Origin: Aquitalea magnusonii
GTDB lineage: Bacteria > Pseudomonadota > Gammaproteobacteria > Burkholderiales > Chromobacteriaceae
DNA: 64,000 nucleotides
Direction: 5' to 3'
NCBI RefSeq assembly: GCF_003202035.1
Contig: NZ_QJKC01000001.1
Location: 71,114 to 135,113 of the forward strand
The notes beneath the pieces are model-generated. The model saw nothing but the letters and a program-made list of their open reading frames with translations. It did not search any database and was not told where the DNA came from. How positions within the stretch are numbered: the stretch's first letter is position 1; the number at the start of each line of letters is the position of its first letter. Positions 52,080 to 61,610 of the stretch are shown piece by piece. The translations under genes were made by a program, and so were the position numbers.

Positions 52080-52985
52080 TTACATTGCGCCGGCCCGGCT
52101 ATGGTACTGCCAGGCAAGCTGCACGGTATTGCGCTGAATGGCCACCGTGTCGGCAATATCGTTGGCGTAACCGCCAGCCATGGTGATGGCCAGTGCGGCG
52201 CCATGCGCGGCGACCTGTTCCAGCACCAGCCGGTCGCGTTGCTGCAGCCCGGCCATGCTGAGCGCCAGCTTGCCCAGCCGGTCGCCGGCATAGCTGTCCG
52301 CCCCCGCCAGATAAAACACCAGCTCGGGCTGCTGCTGCCGCAGCAGTAGCGGCAGATGCTGTTGCAACAGGCGGAGATAGACTTCGTCGCCGGTAGCGTC
52401 GGGCAGGTCGATATCGAGCGAACTGGCCTCCTTGCGGAAGGGGAAATTCTTTGCGCCGTGCATGGAAAAAGTGAATACCCGGGCATCGTCGCGAAAGATG
52501 GCAGCGGTGCCATTGCCTTGATGGACATCCAGATCGACCACCAGAATGCGCCGTACCAGCCCTTCTTGCAGCAGCAGCTTCGCGGCGACCGCCACATCGT
52601 TGAATACGCAAAAGCCGCTGCCCTTGTCGCGGTAGGCATGGTGGGTGCCGCCAGCCAGGCTGATGCCGCAGCCATGCAGCAAGGCCGAGCGGGCGGCGGC
52701 AATGGTGGCACCCACCGAGCGGCAGGAGCGCTCCACCAGCTGTGGCGACCATGGCAGGCCGATTTCACGCCAGGCGCGCGCCGGCAGGCTGCCATCCAGC
52801 ACCTGGGCGATATAATCGGGGCAGTGCGCCTGCTGCAGCTCCCATGGCGTGGCAGCCGCTGCCGTGTCCAGGCAGTCGGCGGCGAAGCGGGCCACGGCCT
52901 CGGTCAGCATCTGGTATTTTTGCGCCGGAAAACGGTGACCGGCAGGCAAGGGCAGGGGGAACTGGTCGGTACGGTATATGTGCAT
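52080..52985 (-). CDS. Histone-deacetylase-family hydrolase (second HDAC-like)
   Basis: A 301-residue protein starting MHIYRTDQFPLPLPAGHRFP. Zinc-site motifs: AGGTHHAYRDKGSGFCVFND (catalytic His pair), VVDLDVHQGNGTAAIF (zinc Asp, His) and LAGADSYAGDRLG (zinc Asp). This shorter form is common in bacteria next to stress genes, and its substrate is usually unassigned. It differs in length and motifs from the one at 23402, so they are not recent duplicates. Confidence 0.88.
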   Translation of the reverse strand: MHIYRTDQFPLPLPAGHRFPAQKYQMLTEAVARFAADCLDTAAAATPWELQQAHCPDYIAQVLDGSLPARAWREIGLPWSPQLVERSCRSVGATIAAARSALLHGCGISLAGGTHHAYRDKGSGFCVFNDVAVAAKLLLQEGLVRRILVVDLDVHQGNGTAAIFRDDARVFTFSMHGAKNFPFRKEASSLDIDLPDATGDEVYLRLLQQHLPLLLRQQQPELVFYLAGADSYAGDRLGKLALSMAGLQQRDRLVLEQVAAHGAALAITMAGGYANDIADTVAIQRNTVQLAWQYHSRAGAM

Positions 52986-52996
52986 GGGCCGCCGGG

Positions 52997-53212
52997 CTAG
53001 AACAGCTTGACCGGGGCAAAGCGTGGCCGGCTTTCCCCTTCGTGGATCACGGTCTCCAGAAACATGCCGGCCGGGCGCATCCACAGTTGATATTCGCCAT
53101 AGAGTGCGCGGTAAGCCACCATCGGCTCATGCGTTTCCGAATGCAGCCCCAGCCCCAGTACCTCGTACAGATTGCCACGATAGTGGCGATAGATGCCGCG
53201 TGGAATGTCCAT
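52997..53212 (-). CDS. DUF1653 domain protein
   Basis: A 71-residue protein starting MDIPRGIYRHYRGNLYEVLGLG with an AAGGAG ribosome site. GIYRHYKG-Y-V and the EPMVAYRALYGEYQLWMRP segment are the DUF1653 signature. Function unknown. It lies 11 bp upstream of the HDAC-like gene, so they are probably co-transcribed. Confidence 0.88.
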   Translation of the reverse strand: MDIPRGIYRHYRGNLYEVLGLGLHSETHEPMVAYRALYGEYQLWMRPAGMFLETVIHEGESRPRFAPVKLF

Positions 53213-53278
53213 TGCGTGCTCCTTGCAGTCAAAACGCTCGCCAGCATGGCCGGGAGCGGCCACCAGGTCAACTGCGGG

Positions 53279-53734
53279 TCAATTTCCCTTGCCATCCCAG
53301 TAGTACACCCGGAAGTCCGTGTCGAGCACGAAGCCATTGCGCTCATACAGCCTTTGCGCCTTGCTGTTGTCATGGGCGGTTTGCAGCATGATGTCGCCGC
53401 CACCCAGCTTCAGCACATGCGCCTGGCACACTTGCAGCAATTGCTTGCTGACGCCGCTGCCGCGGTATTCCGGCGCAACATAGAGATCGTGCAGCAGCCA
53501 GCTGGGCTTGAGCGTCAGCGAATTGAATCCGGGGTACATCAGGGCAAAACCCACCGCGACACCGGCATCTTCGGCCAGCCACAAGCGCGCCTCGTGCTGG
53601 CTCAGGCGGGCTTCGAGAAAGGCCAGGCAATCGGCAGCGGCCTGCTCGACATGATAAAAGGCCAGATAGGCCTGAAACAGCGGCAGGCAGCTGGCGGCCT
53701 GGTGTGGTGCGACGGGGGAGATCTTCAAGGTCAT
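53279..53734 (-). CDS. GNAT-family N-acetyltransferase
   Basis: A 151-residue protein. LHDLYVAPEYRGSGVSKQLLQ is the acetyl-CoA-binding motif A, and NSKAQRLYERNGFV is motif B. The ATG at 53734 has a GGAG 7 nt upstream. The acceptor is unknown, but an acetyltransferase beside an HDAC-like hydrolase is notable. Confidence 0.88.
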   Translation of the reverse strand: MTLKISPVAPHQAASCLPLFQAYLAFYHVEQAAADCLAFLEARLSQHEARLWLAEDAGVAVGFALMYPGFNSLTLKPSWLLHDLYVAPEYRGSGVSKQLLQVCQAHVLKLGGGDIMLQTAHDNSKAQRLYERNGFVLDTDFRVYYWDGKGN

Positions 53735-53794
53735 GCATTCGCTCCGGGGCAATGATTCCGTTACAATAGCGCCCTTTTTTCAGCAGGTTAAGCC

Positions 53795-54742
53795 ATGAAT
53801 CTGATGCTGGCGCCGATGGAGGGTCTGGTCGACCCCATCATGCGGGATGTACTGACCCGTCTGGGCGGTATCGACTTGTGCGTAACCGAGTTTGTCCGTG
53901 TCACCAATGTGCTGCTGCCGACGCGGACTTTCCATCGGCTGGCGCCCGAATTGCTGCATGGCGGCAAGACACGGGCCGGCACCACGGTGCGGGTGCAGCT
54001 ATTGGGGTCCGACCCGGCATGCCTGGCTGAGAATGCCGCCAAGGTGGCGGGCCTTGGTGCGCCTGGAGTCGACCTGAACTTCGGTTGCCCGGCACCGACG
54101 GTCAACCGCCATCGCGGTGGTGCGGTATTGCTGACCGAGCCGGAGCTGCTGTACCGCATTGTCAGCCAGGTAAGGGCAGCTGTGCCGGAAGCCATTCCGG
54201 TCACCGCGAAGATGCGTTTGGGATACGAAGACAAGAGTCTGGCGCTGGAGTGTGCCCAGGCGCTGGCCAGTGCTGGCGCCGCCGAGCTGGTGGTGCATGC
54301 CAGGACCAAGCTGGAAGGCTACAAGCCGCCCGCACACTGGGACTGGATTGCCCGTATCCGCGAACATGTCACGGTGCCGGTCATTGCCAATGGCGAGGTG
54401 TGGACCGTGGCCGACTATCATGCCATTCGTGCGCAGAGCGGCTGTGAGCGTGTCATGATCGGACGCGGCCTGATTGCGGCTCCCGATCTGGCACGACGTA
54501 TCGCCAGCGACCAGTCGGCCACCCCCATGGCCTGGTCCGTGCTGATGGAATGGTTGCTCGACTTCTATCAGCAATGCGTGGCAGAGGCGGGTGAGTCGCG
54601 CTATCCGCCGGCCCGGCTCAAGCAGTGGCTGGGGCAGCTGAAGAAAACCTATCCCGAGGCGGCCGCTTTTTTTGAGCGGATACGGCGCGAAACTTCGGCT
54701 GAGAATATTCTTAAGATCATGCGGGATATGTCTGCTAAGTAA
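53795..54742 (+). CDS. dusC: tRNA-dihydrouridine(16) synthase
   Basis: A 315-residue flavoenzyme. [15 protein letters not shown] opens the FMN-binding barrel. [22 protein letters not shown] contains the catalytic Cys region and [19 protein letters not shown] the Dus signature, with a C-terminal helical tRNA-binding domain. The DusC rather than DusA or DusB assignment follows the N-terminal and C-terminal pattern and is moderately certain. Confidence 0.88.
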   Translation: MNLMLAPMEGLVDPIMRDVLTRLGGIDLCVTEFVRVTNVLLPTRTFHRLAPELLHGGKTRAGTTVRVQLLGSDPACLAENAAKVAGLGAPGVDLNFGCPAPTVNRHRGGAVLLTEPELLYRIVSQVRAAVPEAIPVTAKMRLGYEDKSLALECAQALASAGAAELVVHARTKLEGYKPPAHWDWIARIREHVTVPVIANGEVWTVADYHAIRAQSGCERVMIGRGLIAAPDLARRIASDQSATPMAWSVLMEWLLDFYQQCVAEAGESRYPPARLKQWLGQLKKTYPEAAAFFERIRRETSAENILKIMRDMSAK

Positions 54743-54874
54743 ATTCACCCATAGTCAATGCCATGGGCAAAGCGATACGATGATTCTGTGCTTGGTTCTT
54801 GGTATGGATCCAGGCGCTGTATGACCGGATGCCCTCAGCTTCCGGTCCTTACACTTCCCCGATACCCTGTTAAT

Positions 54875-54900
54875 CCCTCCCCTTGTGGGAGGGCTTTTTT
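54875..54900 (+). terminator. Rho-independent terminator after dusC
   Basis: CCCTCCC, CTTGT loop and GGGAGGG are followed by CTTTTTT. Confidence 0.88.
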
Positions 54901-55349
54901 ATGGTTCCTCCCGCTTCGCTTCCCTCGGCGCAGCTTGCCAGGGCTGCCATGCTGGCATGGCTACCAGCCTTGATCCTGCTTTGTTTCAGCGATTTCTCAC
55001 TAAATTTCTCACCATGCCCTGTGGCGGATCAGCGCGGCAGGGGCAGTTGCCGCAGCCTAACAGCAGCAGACCCTGCAAGGATGGCCGCCGGCTACGCTGG
55101 CGCATGATGTGCCAGGCAGTGTGGCGCGGGTTTGTTGGCGGGGTGGACGTCTGGCGTGGTGCAGGCTGGCCGGCGGGCAGGCTCGGGCCGTGGTGATGCT
55201 GGGTGCCGGTGCTGCGCTTGGCCGGACCGGGCCTGGATTGCCGGCTGCTGCTCGCACTGGCCCCGCGTGTTGCTCAGGCCGGGCGTTCGCAGCGGAACCG
55301 GCAGGGCGCCGGTTCGCTGGAGGTGTGCCGATGGCGGTACGCCATGGCT
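54901..55349. other. Gap without recognisable gene
   Basis: About 450 bp between the dusC terminator and the small gene. Open frames on both strands are short and have shadow composition. One inverted repeat GCCATGC / GCATGGC occurs near 54945-54962. This is the place where a umuC gene might be expected after umuD, but no UmuC motif was found. Confidence 0.5.
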
Positions 55350-55496
55350 TCAGACAAACTGCACCGGGACAAAGTAGCTGCGACCGGTACGGGACACCAG
55401 CACTTGTGGCTGGCCGGCGCGCACTTCGCGAAAGGCGCGCGGCAGGCGACGCCAGTCCATGAACTTCATCTTGATCAGGCTTTCATCGATTTGCAT
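55350..55496 (-). CDS. 48-residue protein downstream of UmuD-like gene
   Basis: MQIDESLIKMKFMDW, then RRLPRAFREVRAGQPQVLV and a C-terminal FVPVQFV. The strong AAAGGAGAGCAAG ribosome site, the 11-bp gap after the UmuD-like stop and a compact basic sequence argue it is real. It has no recognised family. It is probably co-transcribed with the protease gene. Confidence 0.6.
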   Translation of the reverse strand: MQIDESLIKMKFMDWRRLPRAFREVRAGQPQVLVSRTGRSYFVPVQFV

Positions 55497-55507
55497 CTTG
55501 CTCTCCT

Positions 55508-56086
55508 TTACGAGACCGGATGGATGACATTGGTCACCACACCCCAGATAAACAGCGCCGCTTCTTCCGGCACCTCAATCGGCGCGTAGGCCGGGTTTTC
55601 CGGCATCAGAAACAGCCCGCTCGCCGTTTTCTCCAGCCGTTTCACCGTCAGTTCGCCATTGATGACGGCTACCACCACCTTGCCGCTGCGCGCCTGCAAG
55701 GAGCGGTCGACAATCAGCAGGTCGCCATCGTGAATGCCGGCATTGATCATGGAGTCGCCCTTGACCGTCACCATGAAGGTGCTGGCCGGGTGGCTGACAA
55801 GGTGGGCGTTCAGATCGATGTCGGCTTCCTTCAGGTCATCCGCCGCCACCGGCGAACCGGCCGGCACCCGGCTGGCGAACAGGGGCAGCGACAGCTGGCT
55901 GAGGGTGTCGGACAGGGTGCGGATATCCTGCGTGTCCGCCGTTTTCACCGAGCGCAGCTGGCGGTATTCCGCCAGCCAGTCTTCCAGCAGGGGGCGCAGT
56001 GGTTCCGGCACCCGCATGGCCACGGTCTTGTCGCCACCGAATGCGGATTTGCGTCCTGCGCCATCGCGTTTACCACCTTGGGCCAT
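55508..56086 (-). CDS. UmuD/LexA-type S24 autoprotease
   Basis: A 192-residue protein. A basic N-terminal extension (MAQGGKRDGAGRKSAFGGDK) and helical segment precede an S24 domain. VPAGSP carries the Ala-Gly cleavage site, KGDSMINAGIHDGD the catalytic Ser, and VVAVINGELTVKRL the catalytic Lys. It is longer than E. coli UmuD (139 residues). Auto-cleavage on RecA filaments is expected. No canonical CTGT-N8-ACAG box was seen upstream, and no umuC follows. Confidence 0.85.
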   Translation of the reverse strand: MAQGGKRDGAGRKSAFGGDKTVAMRVPEPLRPLLEDWLAEYRQLRSVKTADTQDIRTLSDTLSQLSLPLFASRVPAGSPVAADDLKEADIDLNAHLVSHPASTFMVTVKGDSMINAGIHDGDLLIVDRSLQARSGKVVVAVINGELTVKRLEKTASGLFLMPENPAYAPIEVPEEAALFIWGVVTNVIHPVS

Positions 56087-56290
56087 GCCGGCTTCCTTTG
56101 CTGTTGCTGTGATATTGATTGTGTACAAATTCAAATTGCTTGGCAACCAGCATAGGGAAAATGTCCTGTTTTGCGGCTCCGGACTGTGGCATTCCTGTCG
56201 CATGTCACGCTGCCGGGACAGAAAAACCGTTGCATGACAAGGCTTTGGCGCAGGGCGGGCTGGGGCGGCAAGGCGCTGCCGCTACCCGTG

Positions 56291-57091
56291 TCAATCGGCT
56301 GCGGCCGCGCTGGGAGCGGAAAACAGCAGAAACAGGCCAGCCTGATTGCTGACGCCCAGCTTGGCGTAGAGATTGCGCCGGTGCACCTTGGCGGTATCCA
56401 GCGAGATGCCCAGTTCGCGCGCCACGGCCTTGGTGGAGTGGCCGGCCAGCACCAGCAGGGCGACTTGCACTTCGCGTTCGGTGAGGTGGGGCTCGCCACG
56501 CTGGCGCAGTGCATCTTCCAGCCGCAGCTGGCGCTCGGCCGGATTGTGGCGCAGCTGCTCGGTCAGATGGGCATCCAGCCGCATGGCCTTGCCCATCAGG
56601 GGCAACAGCCAGGGGCTGAACAGCTGGCAGGCACCGATTTCGACATCGGTAAAGCGCCGGCGGCTGCCCAGCGACAAGGACAGCACGCCCTGACCGGGTA
56701 TGGGCAGCAGGAATTGCAGTTCGTCAGCCCCGACATTGCGGCTGAAGTACTGGCGGAAATACTCGGTGTCACGGAATGAATCGGGTGCCACATCATCCAG
56801 CCGGTACAGGCCGCTGGCCGGCTGCTGCTGGCTGAAGGCATAGAAGGGATCGATGCGGTAGAGCTGGGCGCGGTAGTCGGCAAACAGGTCGGCAGCGGCC
56901 AGATTGGCAGCGTGATCGGCCAGGATGTGCGGTGCCTGTTCCGGCTGAAACAGCAGGACCACCCAGGTATCGAAGGTGATGACATCGGCCAGCAGCCGTG
57001 CCAGGGCTGGCCAGAAACCGGGCTCACCCAGTTTTTCCATCAATCGGCCCAGCCTTTGGTGAAAGGCCAGGTCTGCCACTGCAAGCTGCAT
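56291..57091 (-). CDS. LuxR-family regulator, divergent from polyamine genes
   Basis: A 266-residue protein starting MQLAVADLAFHQRL (AAAGGAAAG ribosome site). An N-terminal GAF/autoinducer-like alpha-beta sensor of unknown ligand is followed by a LuxR helix-turn-helix (LTEREVQVALLVLAGHSTKAVA, SLDTAKVHRRNLYAKLG). The 223-bp divergent gap to the aldehyde dehydrogenase gene suggests it controls the polyamine cluster. Confidence 0.88.
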   Translation of the reverse strand: MQLAVADLAFHQRLGRLMEKLGEPGFWPALARLLADVITFDTWVVLLFQPEQAPHILADHAANLAAADLFADYRAQLYRIDPFYAFSQQQPASGLYRLDDVAPDSFRDTEYFRQYFSRNVGADELQFLLPIPGQGVLSLSLGSRRRFTDVEIGACQLFSPWLLPLMGKAMRLDAHLTEQLRHNPAERQLRLEDALRQRGEPHLTEREVQVALLVLAGHSTKAVARELGISLDTAKVHRRNLYAKLGVSNQAGLFLLFSAPSAAAAD

Positions 57092-57314
57092 GTTCTTTCC
57101 TTTGTTGTCGCCGTTCATGGCCGCACATGGCCCGCCATGATGCCGCAAGCCGGCTTGTTCCTCGCTACCCCGGCGGGGTTAGCCGGCTAACCCATCAAGG
57201 CTATGTTGCTGCTGCCGGTGGCTGCCTAGACTGGCCGGCAATGAGTAGCAAGCCTGCCAGCGGCCATCGGCCTGTTCCGGCGCAGGGCTTGCACCCCGAC
57301 AGGAGAGTAGCACG

Positions 57315-58808
57315 ATGCATGCACGAGATACCGCTTTCTGGACTGCCTGCGCTGCCGCCTTGCGCCCGGCCAGCCAGGCTTATATCGATGGCCGGTTGCA
57401 GGATGCACGGGACGGCCGCCAGTTTGCCAGCAGCTGCCCGCACACCGGTCAGACACTGGCCATGGTGGCGCGCTGCGACCGGGCGGATGTCGATGCCGCG
57501 GTAGCCGCAGCCCGTCGCAGTTTCGATGCCGGCCACTGGTCGCGCTGCCATCCGCGTGAGCGCAAGGTTGTGCTGCAAAAGCTGGCGCAACTGCTGCGTG
57601 ACAATGCCGACGAGCTGGCCTTGCTCGATTGCCTGGACATGGGCAAACCGATCTCGGATGCGCTGAATATTGATGTCCCGGCTACCGCGGCGCTGTTCGA
57701 CTGGTATGCCGAAGCCTGCGACAAGCTGTACGACGAAGTAGCTCCCACCGGGCCGGATGCGCTGGCGCTGGTGACGCGCGAACCGGTGGGCGTGGTGGCG
57801 GCGGTGATTCCGTGGAACTTCCCGCTGGACATGGCGGCGTGGAAGGTGGCCCCGGCGCTGGCCGCCGGCAATAGCGTGCTGCTGAAGCCGGCCGAGCAGT
57901 CGCCCTTGTCGGCCATCCGGCTGGCGCAACTGGCCAGCGAGGCCGGCCTGCCCGATGGCGTGCTGAATGTGCTGCCTGGCTATGGCGAAGAAGCCGGGCA
58001 GGCGCTGGGCCTGCATCCGGATATCGATTGCCTGTCATTTACCGGCAGCACGGAAATCGGCAAGCGTTTTCTGGCGTATTCGGCCGCTTCCAATATGAAG
58101 ATGGTGTGGCTGGAGTGCGGTGGCAAAAGTCCCAATCTGGTGTTTGCCGACTGTGCCGATCTGGATGCGGCCGCGCGCAAGGCAGCCTTCGGCATTTATT
58201 TCAATCAGGGGCAGGTGTGCTCCGCCAGTTCGCGCTTGCTGGTCGAATCCAGCATTCACGACTGTTTTGTCGAAAAACTGTTGGTCGAGATGGCGTCGTT
58301 CCAGCCGGGCAATCCGCTGGACCCGGCCACCCGGCAGGGGACGCTGGTGGATGCCGGGCATACCGCACGGGTACAGGGTTTTATTGCCAGCGGCCTGCAG
58401 CAAGGTGCCAGCCTGCTGGCTGGCGGCGAGCGCCTGCGCATAGGCCATAGCGATTGCTATCTGCAACCCGCGCTGTTTACCGGTGTGACCCCCGACATGC
58501 GTATTGCTCGCGAGGAAATCTTCGGCCCGGTGCTGTCGGTGCTGCGGTTTGACAGCGAGGCCGAGGCCATCGCCCTGGCCAATGACAGCATCTATGGCCT
58601 GGCAGCGGCGGTTTGGACCGACCAGCTGCGCCGCGCCCACCGCGTGGCCCGCGCCCTGCGCGCCGGTACGGTATCGGTGAATACCGTGGATGCGCTGGAT
58701 GCCGGCGTACCGTTTGGCGGCTGCAAGCAGTCCGGCTTTGGCCGCGACCTGTCGCTGCATGCGCTGGACAAGTTCAGCCAGCTCAAGACCACCTGGATCA
58801 GCCTGTAA
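57315..58808 (+). CDS. puuC: Aldehyde dehydrogenase, gamma-glutamyl-gamma-aminobutyraldehyde type
   Basis: A 497-residue NAD(P)-dependent dehydrogenase. VIPWNFPLDMAAWKVAPALAAGN (coenzyme site), FTGSTEIGKRF, LECGGKSPNLVF (catalytic Glu) and YFNQGQVCSASSRLLV (catalytic Cys) are intact, and PFGGCKQSGFGRDLS ends the fold. Context with a putrescine-type aminotransferase and a polyamine binding protein supports oxidation of an aminoaldehyde. Confidence 0.88.
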   Translation: MHARDTAFWTACAAALRPASQAYIDGRLQDARDGRQFASSCPHTGQTLAMVARCDRADVDAAVAAARRSFDAGHWSRCHPRERKVVLQKLAQLLRDNADELALLDCLDMGKPISDALNIDVPATAALFDWYAEACDKLYDEVAPTGPDALALVTREPVGVVAAVIPWNFPLDMAAWKVAPALAAGNSVLLKPAEQSPLSAIRLAQLASEAGLPDGVLNVLPGYGEEAGQALGLHPDIDCLSFTGSTEIGKRFLAYSAASNMKMVWLECGGKSPNLVFADCADLDAAARKAAFGIYFNQGQVCSASSRLLVESSIHDCFVEKLLVEMASFQPGNPLDPATRQGTLVDAGHTARVQGFIASGLQQGASLLAGGERLRIGHSDCYLQPALFTGVTPDMRIAREEIFGPVLSVLRFDSEAEAIALANDSIYGLAAAVWTDQLRRAHRVARALRAGTVSVNTVDALDAGVPFGGCKQSGFGRDLSLHALDKFSQLKTTWISL

Positions 58809-58835
58809 GCCGGCGCAGCCGGCATGGAGACCTCA

Positions 58836-60218
58836 ATGAAAAATACCCAACCCGTTCGCAGTACCGCCGAATACCAGGCGATGGATGCCGCCCACCATAT
58901 TCATGCCTTTCTCGACCAGAAAGCCTTGAACGAGGAGGGCGCCCGCGTCATTACCCGTGGCGAAGGACTGTATGTGTGGGATAACGAGGGCAAGCAGTAT
59001 CTGGACGGGATGTCCGGCCTGTGGTGTACCAATGTCGGTTATGGTCGGCCAGAGCTGATCGATGCTGCCACCCGTCAGCTGAAGGAACTCAGTTATTACA
59101 ATATGTTTTTCCACACCACCCATCCGGCCGTGGTGGAATTGTCCGAGCGGCTGTTTTCCCTGCTGCCCGGCAACTATAGCCATGTGATTTATACCAATTC
59201 CGGCTCCGAGGCCAATGAGGTGCTGATCCGCACCGTGCGCCGCTTCTGGGATGTGATGGGCCAGCCGGACAAGAAAATCTTCATCGGCCGCCACAATGGT
59301 TATCACGGCTCCACCGTCGGTAGCGCCTCGCTCGGTGGCATGGCCTTCATGCACGAGATGGGTAATCTGCCGATACCGGGGGTAGAGCATATTGCCGAGC
59401 CTTACTGGTATGCCCATGGCGGCAAGCTGAGCCCGGCCGAGTTTGGCCTGAAATGCGCGCAGGAACTGGAGGCGAAAATCCTGCAACTGGGCGCGGACAA
59501 GGTGGCGGCTTTTGTCGCCGAACCCTTCCAGGGTGCGGGCGGGATGATTTTTCCACCGGAAAGCTACTGGCCGGAAATCCAGCGTATCTGCCGCCAGTAC
59601 GATGTGCTGCTGTGCGCCGACGAGGTGATTGGCGGTTTTGGCCGTACCGGCGAATGGTTTGCCCACCAGCATTTTGACTTCCAGCCCGACACGCTGAGCA
59701 TCGCCAAGGGCCTGACTTCCGGCTACATCCCCATGGGCGGGCTGGTGCTGTCGCGGCGCATGGCCGAGGCGCTGATCGCCAAGGGCGGGGTGTTTGCCCA
59801 CGGTCTGACCTATTCCGGCCACCCGGTGGCCGCCGCGGTGGCGCTGGCCAATCTGGATGTGCTGCAGGGCGAGGGCATGGTGCAGGCCGTCAAGCAGGAC
59901 ACCGGTCCCTATCTGCAACGCTGCCTGCGTGAAGTGTTTGCCGACCACCCGCTGGTGGGCGACATCCAGGGCACGGGCATGGTGGCGGCCCTGCAGCTGT
60001 GCGAAGACAAGGCCAGCCGCCAGCTGTTTGCCAACGAAGACGACATCGGCTGGCGCTGCCGTACTCATGGCTTTGACGAGGGGCTGATCATCCGCTCCAC
60101 CCATGGCCGCATGATCATGGCGCCCGCGCTGGCCATTACCCGCAGCCAGATCGACGAGCTGGTTGGCAAGACCCGCCGCGCGGTGGACCGCACCGCACAG
60201 GAGCTGGGTCTGTTGTAA
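58836..60218 (+). CDS. spuC: Class III aminotransferase, putrescine-pyruvate type (SpuC-like)
   Basis: A 460-residue PLP enzyme. YTNSGSEANEVLIRTVRRFW (PLP phosphate region), HNGYHGSTVGSASLGG, CADEVIGGFGRTGEWF (Asp that contacts the ring N) and SIAKGLTSGYIPMGG (PLP Lys) are present. The ATG at 58836 has a GGAG 6 nt upstream; one at 58824 is also in frame. Predicted product is 4-aminobutyraldehyde from putrescine, the substrate of the upstream dehydrogenase. Confidence 0.88.
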   Translation: MKNTQPVRSTAEYQAMDAAHHIHAFLDQKALNEEGARVITRGEGLYVWDNEGKQYLDGMSGLWCTNVGYGRPELIDAATRQLKELSYYNMFFHTTHPAVVELSERLFSLLPGNYSHVIYTNSGSEANEVLIRTVRRFWDVMGQPDKKIFIGRHNGYHGSTVGSASLGGMAFMHEMGNLPIPGVEHIAEPYWYAHGGKLSPAEFGLKCAQELEAKILQLGADKVAAFVAEPFQGAGGMIFPPESYWPEIQRICRQYDVLLCADEVIGGFGRTGEWFAHQHFDFQPDTLSIAKGLTSGYIPMGGLVLSRRMAEALIAKGGVFAHGLTYSGHPVAAAVALANLDVLQGEGMVQAVKQDTGPYLQRCLREVFADHPLVGDIQGTGMVAALQLCEDKASRQLFANEDDIGWRCRTHGFDEGLIIRSTHGRMIMAPALAITRSQIDELVGKTRRAVDRTAQELGLL

Positions 60219-60365
60219 ACAGCGGGCGGCAGCTGCCGCCCTGCTGGTCCCTGACAAACGGCCGTCCAGAGCCGGCATGACTCATTCCCAGTTACGCCAT
60301 TTACCCCGCAGTCCTGCCATGCGCCGGTCTGCGGATTTCGTCACAGGATTATCGGGAGTCCCATC

Positions 60366-61460
60366 ATGAGCCGTAAACCCACCATGCGCCTGCTATTGTC
60401 CGGCGCGGCACTCTGTCTCGGCCTGACCGCACAGGCAGCCGAGCTGCATGTGTACAACTGGTCCGATTACATCGGTGAACAGACCATCAGCAGCTTCGAG
60501 AAACAGACCGGCATCAAGGTGAAATACGATGTCTACGACAGTGACGACACCTTGCAAGCCAAGCTGCTGACCGGCAAGGCGGGCTACGATATCGTGGTGC
60601 CCACCTCCAATTACATGGCCCGTCAGGCGGCAGCCGGCATCTATCTGCCGCTGAACAAGGCCGAGCTGCCCAATCTGGCCAATCTGGACCCGCAGCTGCT
60701 GAAGATGGTGGCCACGGCCGACCCGGGCAATAAATACGGCGTGCCCTATGCCTGGTTTACCGATGGCCTGGGCCTGAACCTGAACAAGGTCAAGGCGGCG
60801 CTGGGCAATGAAGTGGCGCTGGATAGCTGGGATGTGCTGTTCGAGCCAGCCAAGCTGAGCAAGCTGAAGGGCTGTGGCGTATCCATGCTGGATCAGGCCA
60901 GCGACGTGTTTGCCATCACCCTGCATTACCTGCACAAGGATCCCAACAGCAAGAACCCGGCCGATTATCAGGCGGCGTTTGAAACCCTGAAGAAGATCCG
61001 CCCCTATATCACCCAGTTCAACTCTTCCGGCTATATCAATGATCTGGCCAATGGCGATATCTGCTTTGCCGTGGGCTGGTCCGGCGACATCGGCATTGCC
61101 CGCCGTCGTGCGGCGGATGCCGGCAAGCACTACCAGATCAGCTATGTCATTCCCAAAAGCGGGGCACCGTTTTCCGTCGACATGATGGCCATTCCCAAGG
61201 ATGCGCCCAATCCGGCCGCAGCCCATCAGTGGATCAACCACATCCTGCAGCCGGATGTGGCAGCCGGCATCACCAACAAGGTGTTCTACCCCACGCCCAA
61301 TCTGCCGGCACGCAAGCTGGTGCAAGCGGCCATTGCCAGCGATGGCGGTATTTATCCGCCGCCGGCGGTGATGCAGACGCTGTTCCTGTTGCAGCCCTTG
61401 CCCAGCGATATCCTGCGCTTGCAGAACCGGCTGTGGACACAGCTCAAGACCGGGCGCTGA
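60366..61460 (+). CDS. potF: Polyamine ABC transporter substrate-binding protein (PotF/SpuD-like)
   Basis: A 364-residue periplasmic protein with a signal peptide (LLLSGAALCLGLTAQAAE). ELHVYNWSDYIGEQTISSFEKQTGIKVKYD is the family opening. Trp and Asp residues used to hold the amino groups are present (YNWSDY, VGWSGDIGIA). It lies 147 bp after the aminotransferase gene. The permease and ATPase genes are not in the window, which reaches past this gene only with unrelated ones. Confidence 0.9.
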   Translation: MSRKPTMRLLLSGAALCLGLTAQAAELHVYNWSDYIGEQTISSFEKQTGIKVKYDVYDSDDTLQAKLLTGKAGYDIVVPTSNYMARQAAAGIYLPLNKAELPNLANLDPQLLKMVATADPGNKYGVPYAWFTDGLGLNLNKVKAALGNEVALDSWDVLFEPAKLSKLKGCGVSMLDQASDVFAITLHYLHKDPNSKNPADYQAAFETLKKIRPYITQFNSSGYINDLANGDICFAVGWSGDIGIARRRAADAGKHYQISYVIPKSGAPFSVDMMAIPKDAPNPAAAHQWINHILQPDVAAGITNKVFYPTPNLPARKLVQAAIASDGGIYPPPAVMQTLFLLQPLPSDILRLQNRLWTQLKTGR

Positions 61461-61610
61461 GCCAGCCACACAGGCGCTCGTGGGTGGCATGTGTCAGCGT
61501 GGGCGTTGAAACGGCCGCCTACTCAGGGTAGTCTCTGCCCCTTGCCGGCCATCGTGGCCGGGCGGCCCGTCCTGCCACGGTGGCGCGGACGGGTTTATCC
61601 GGGGAAGACA

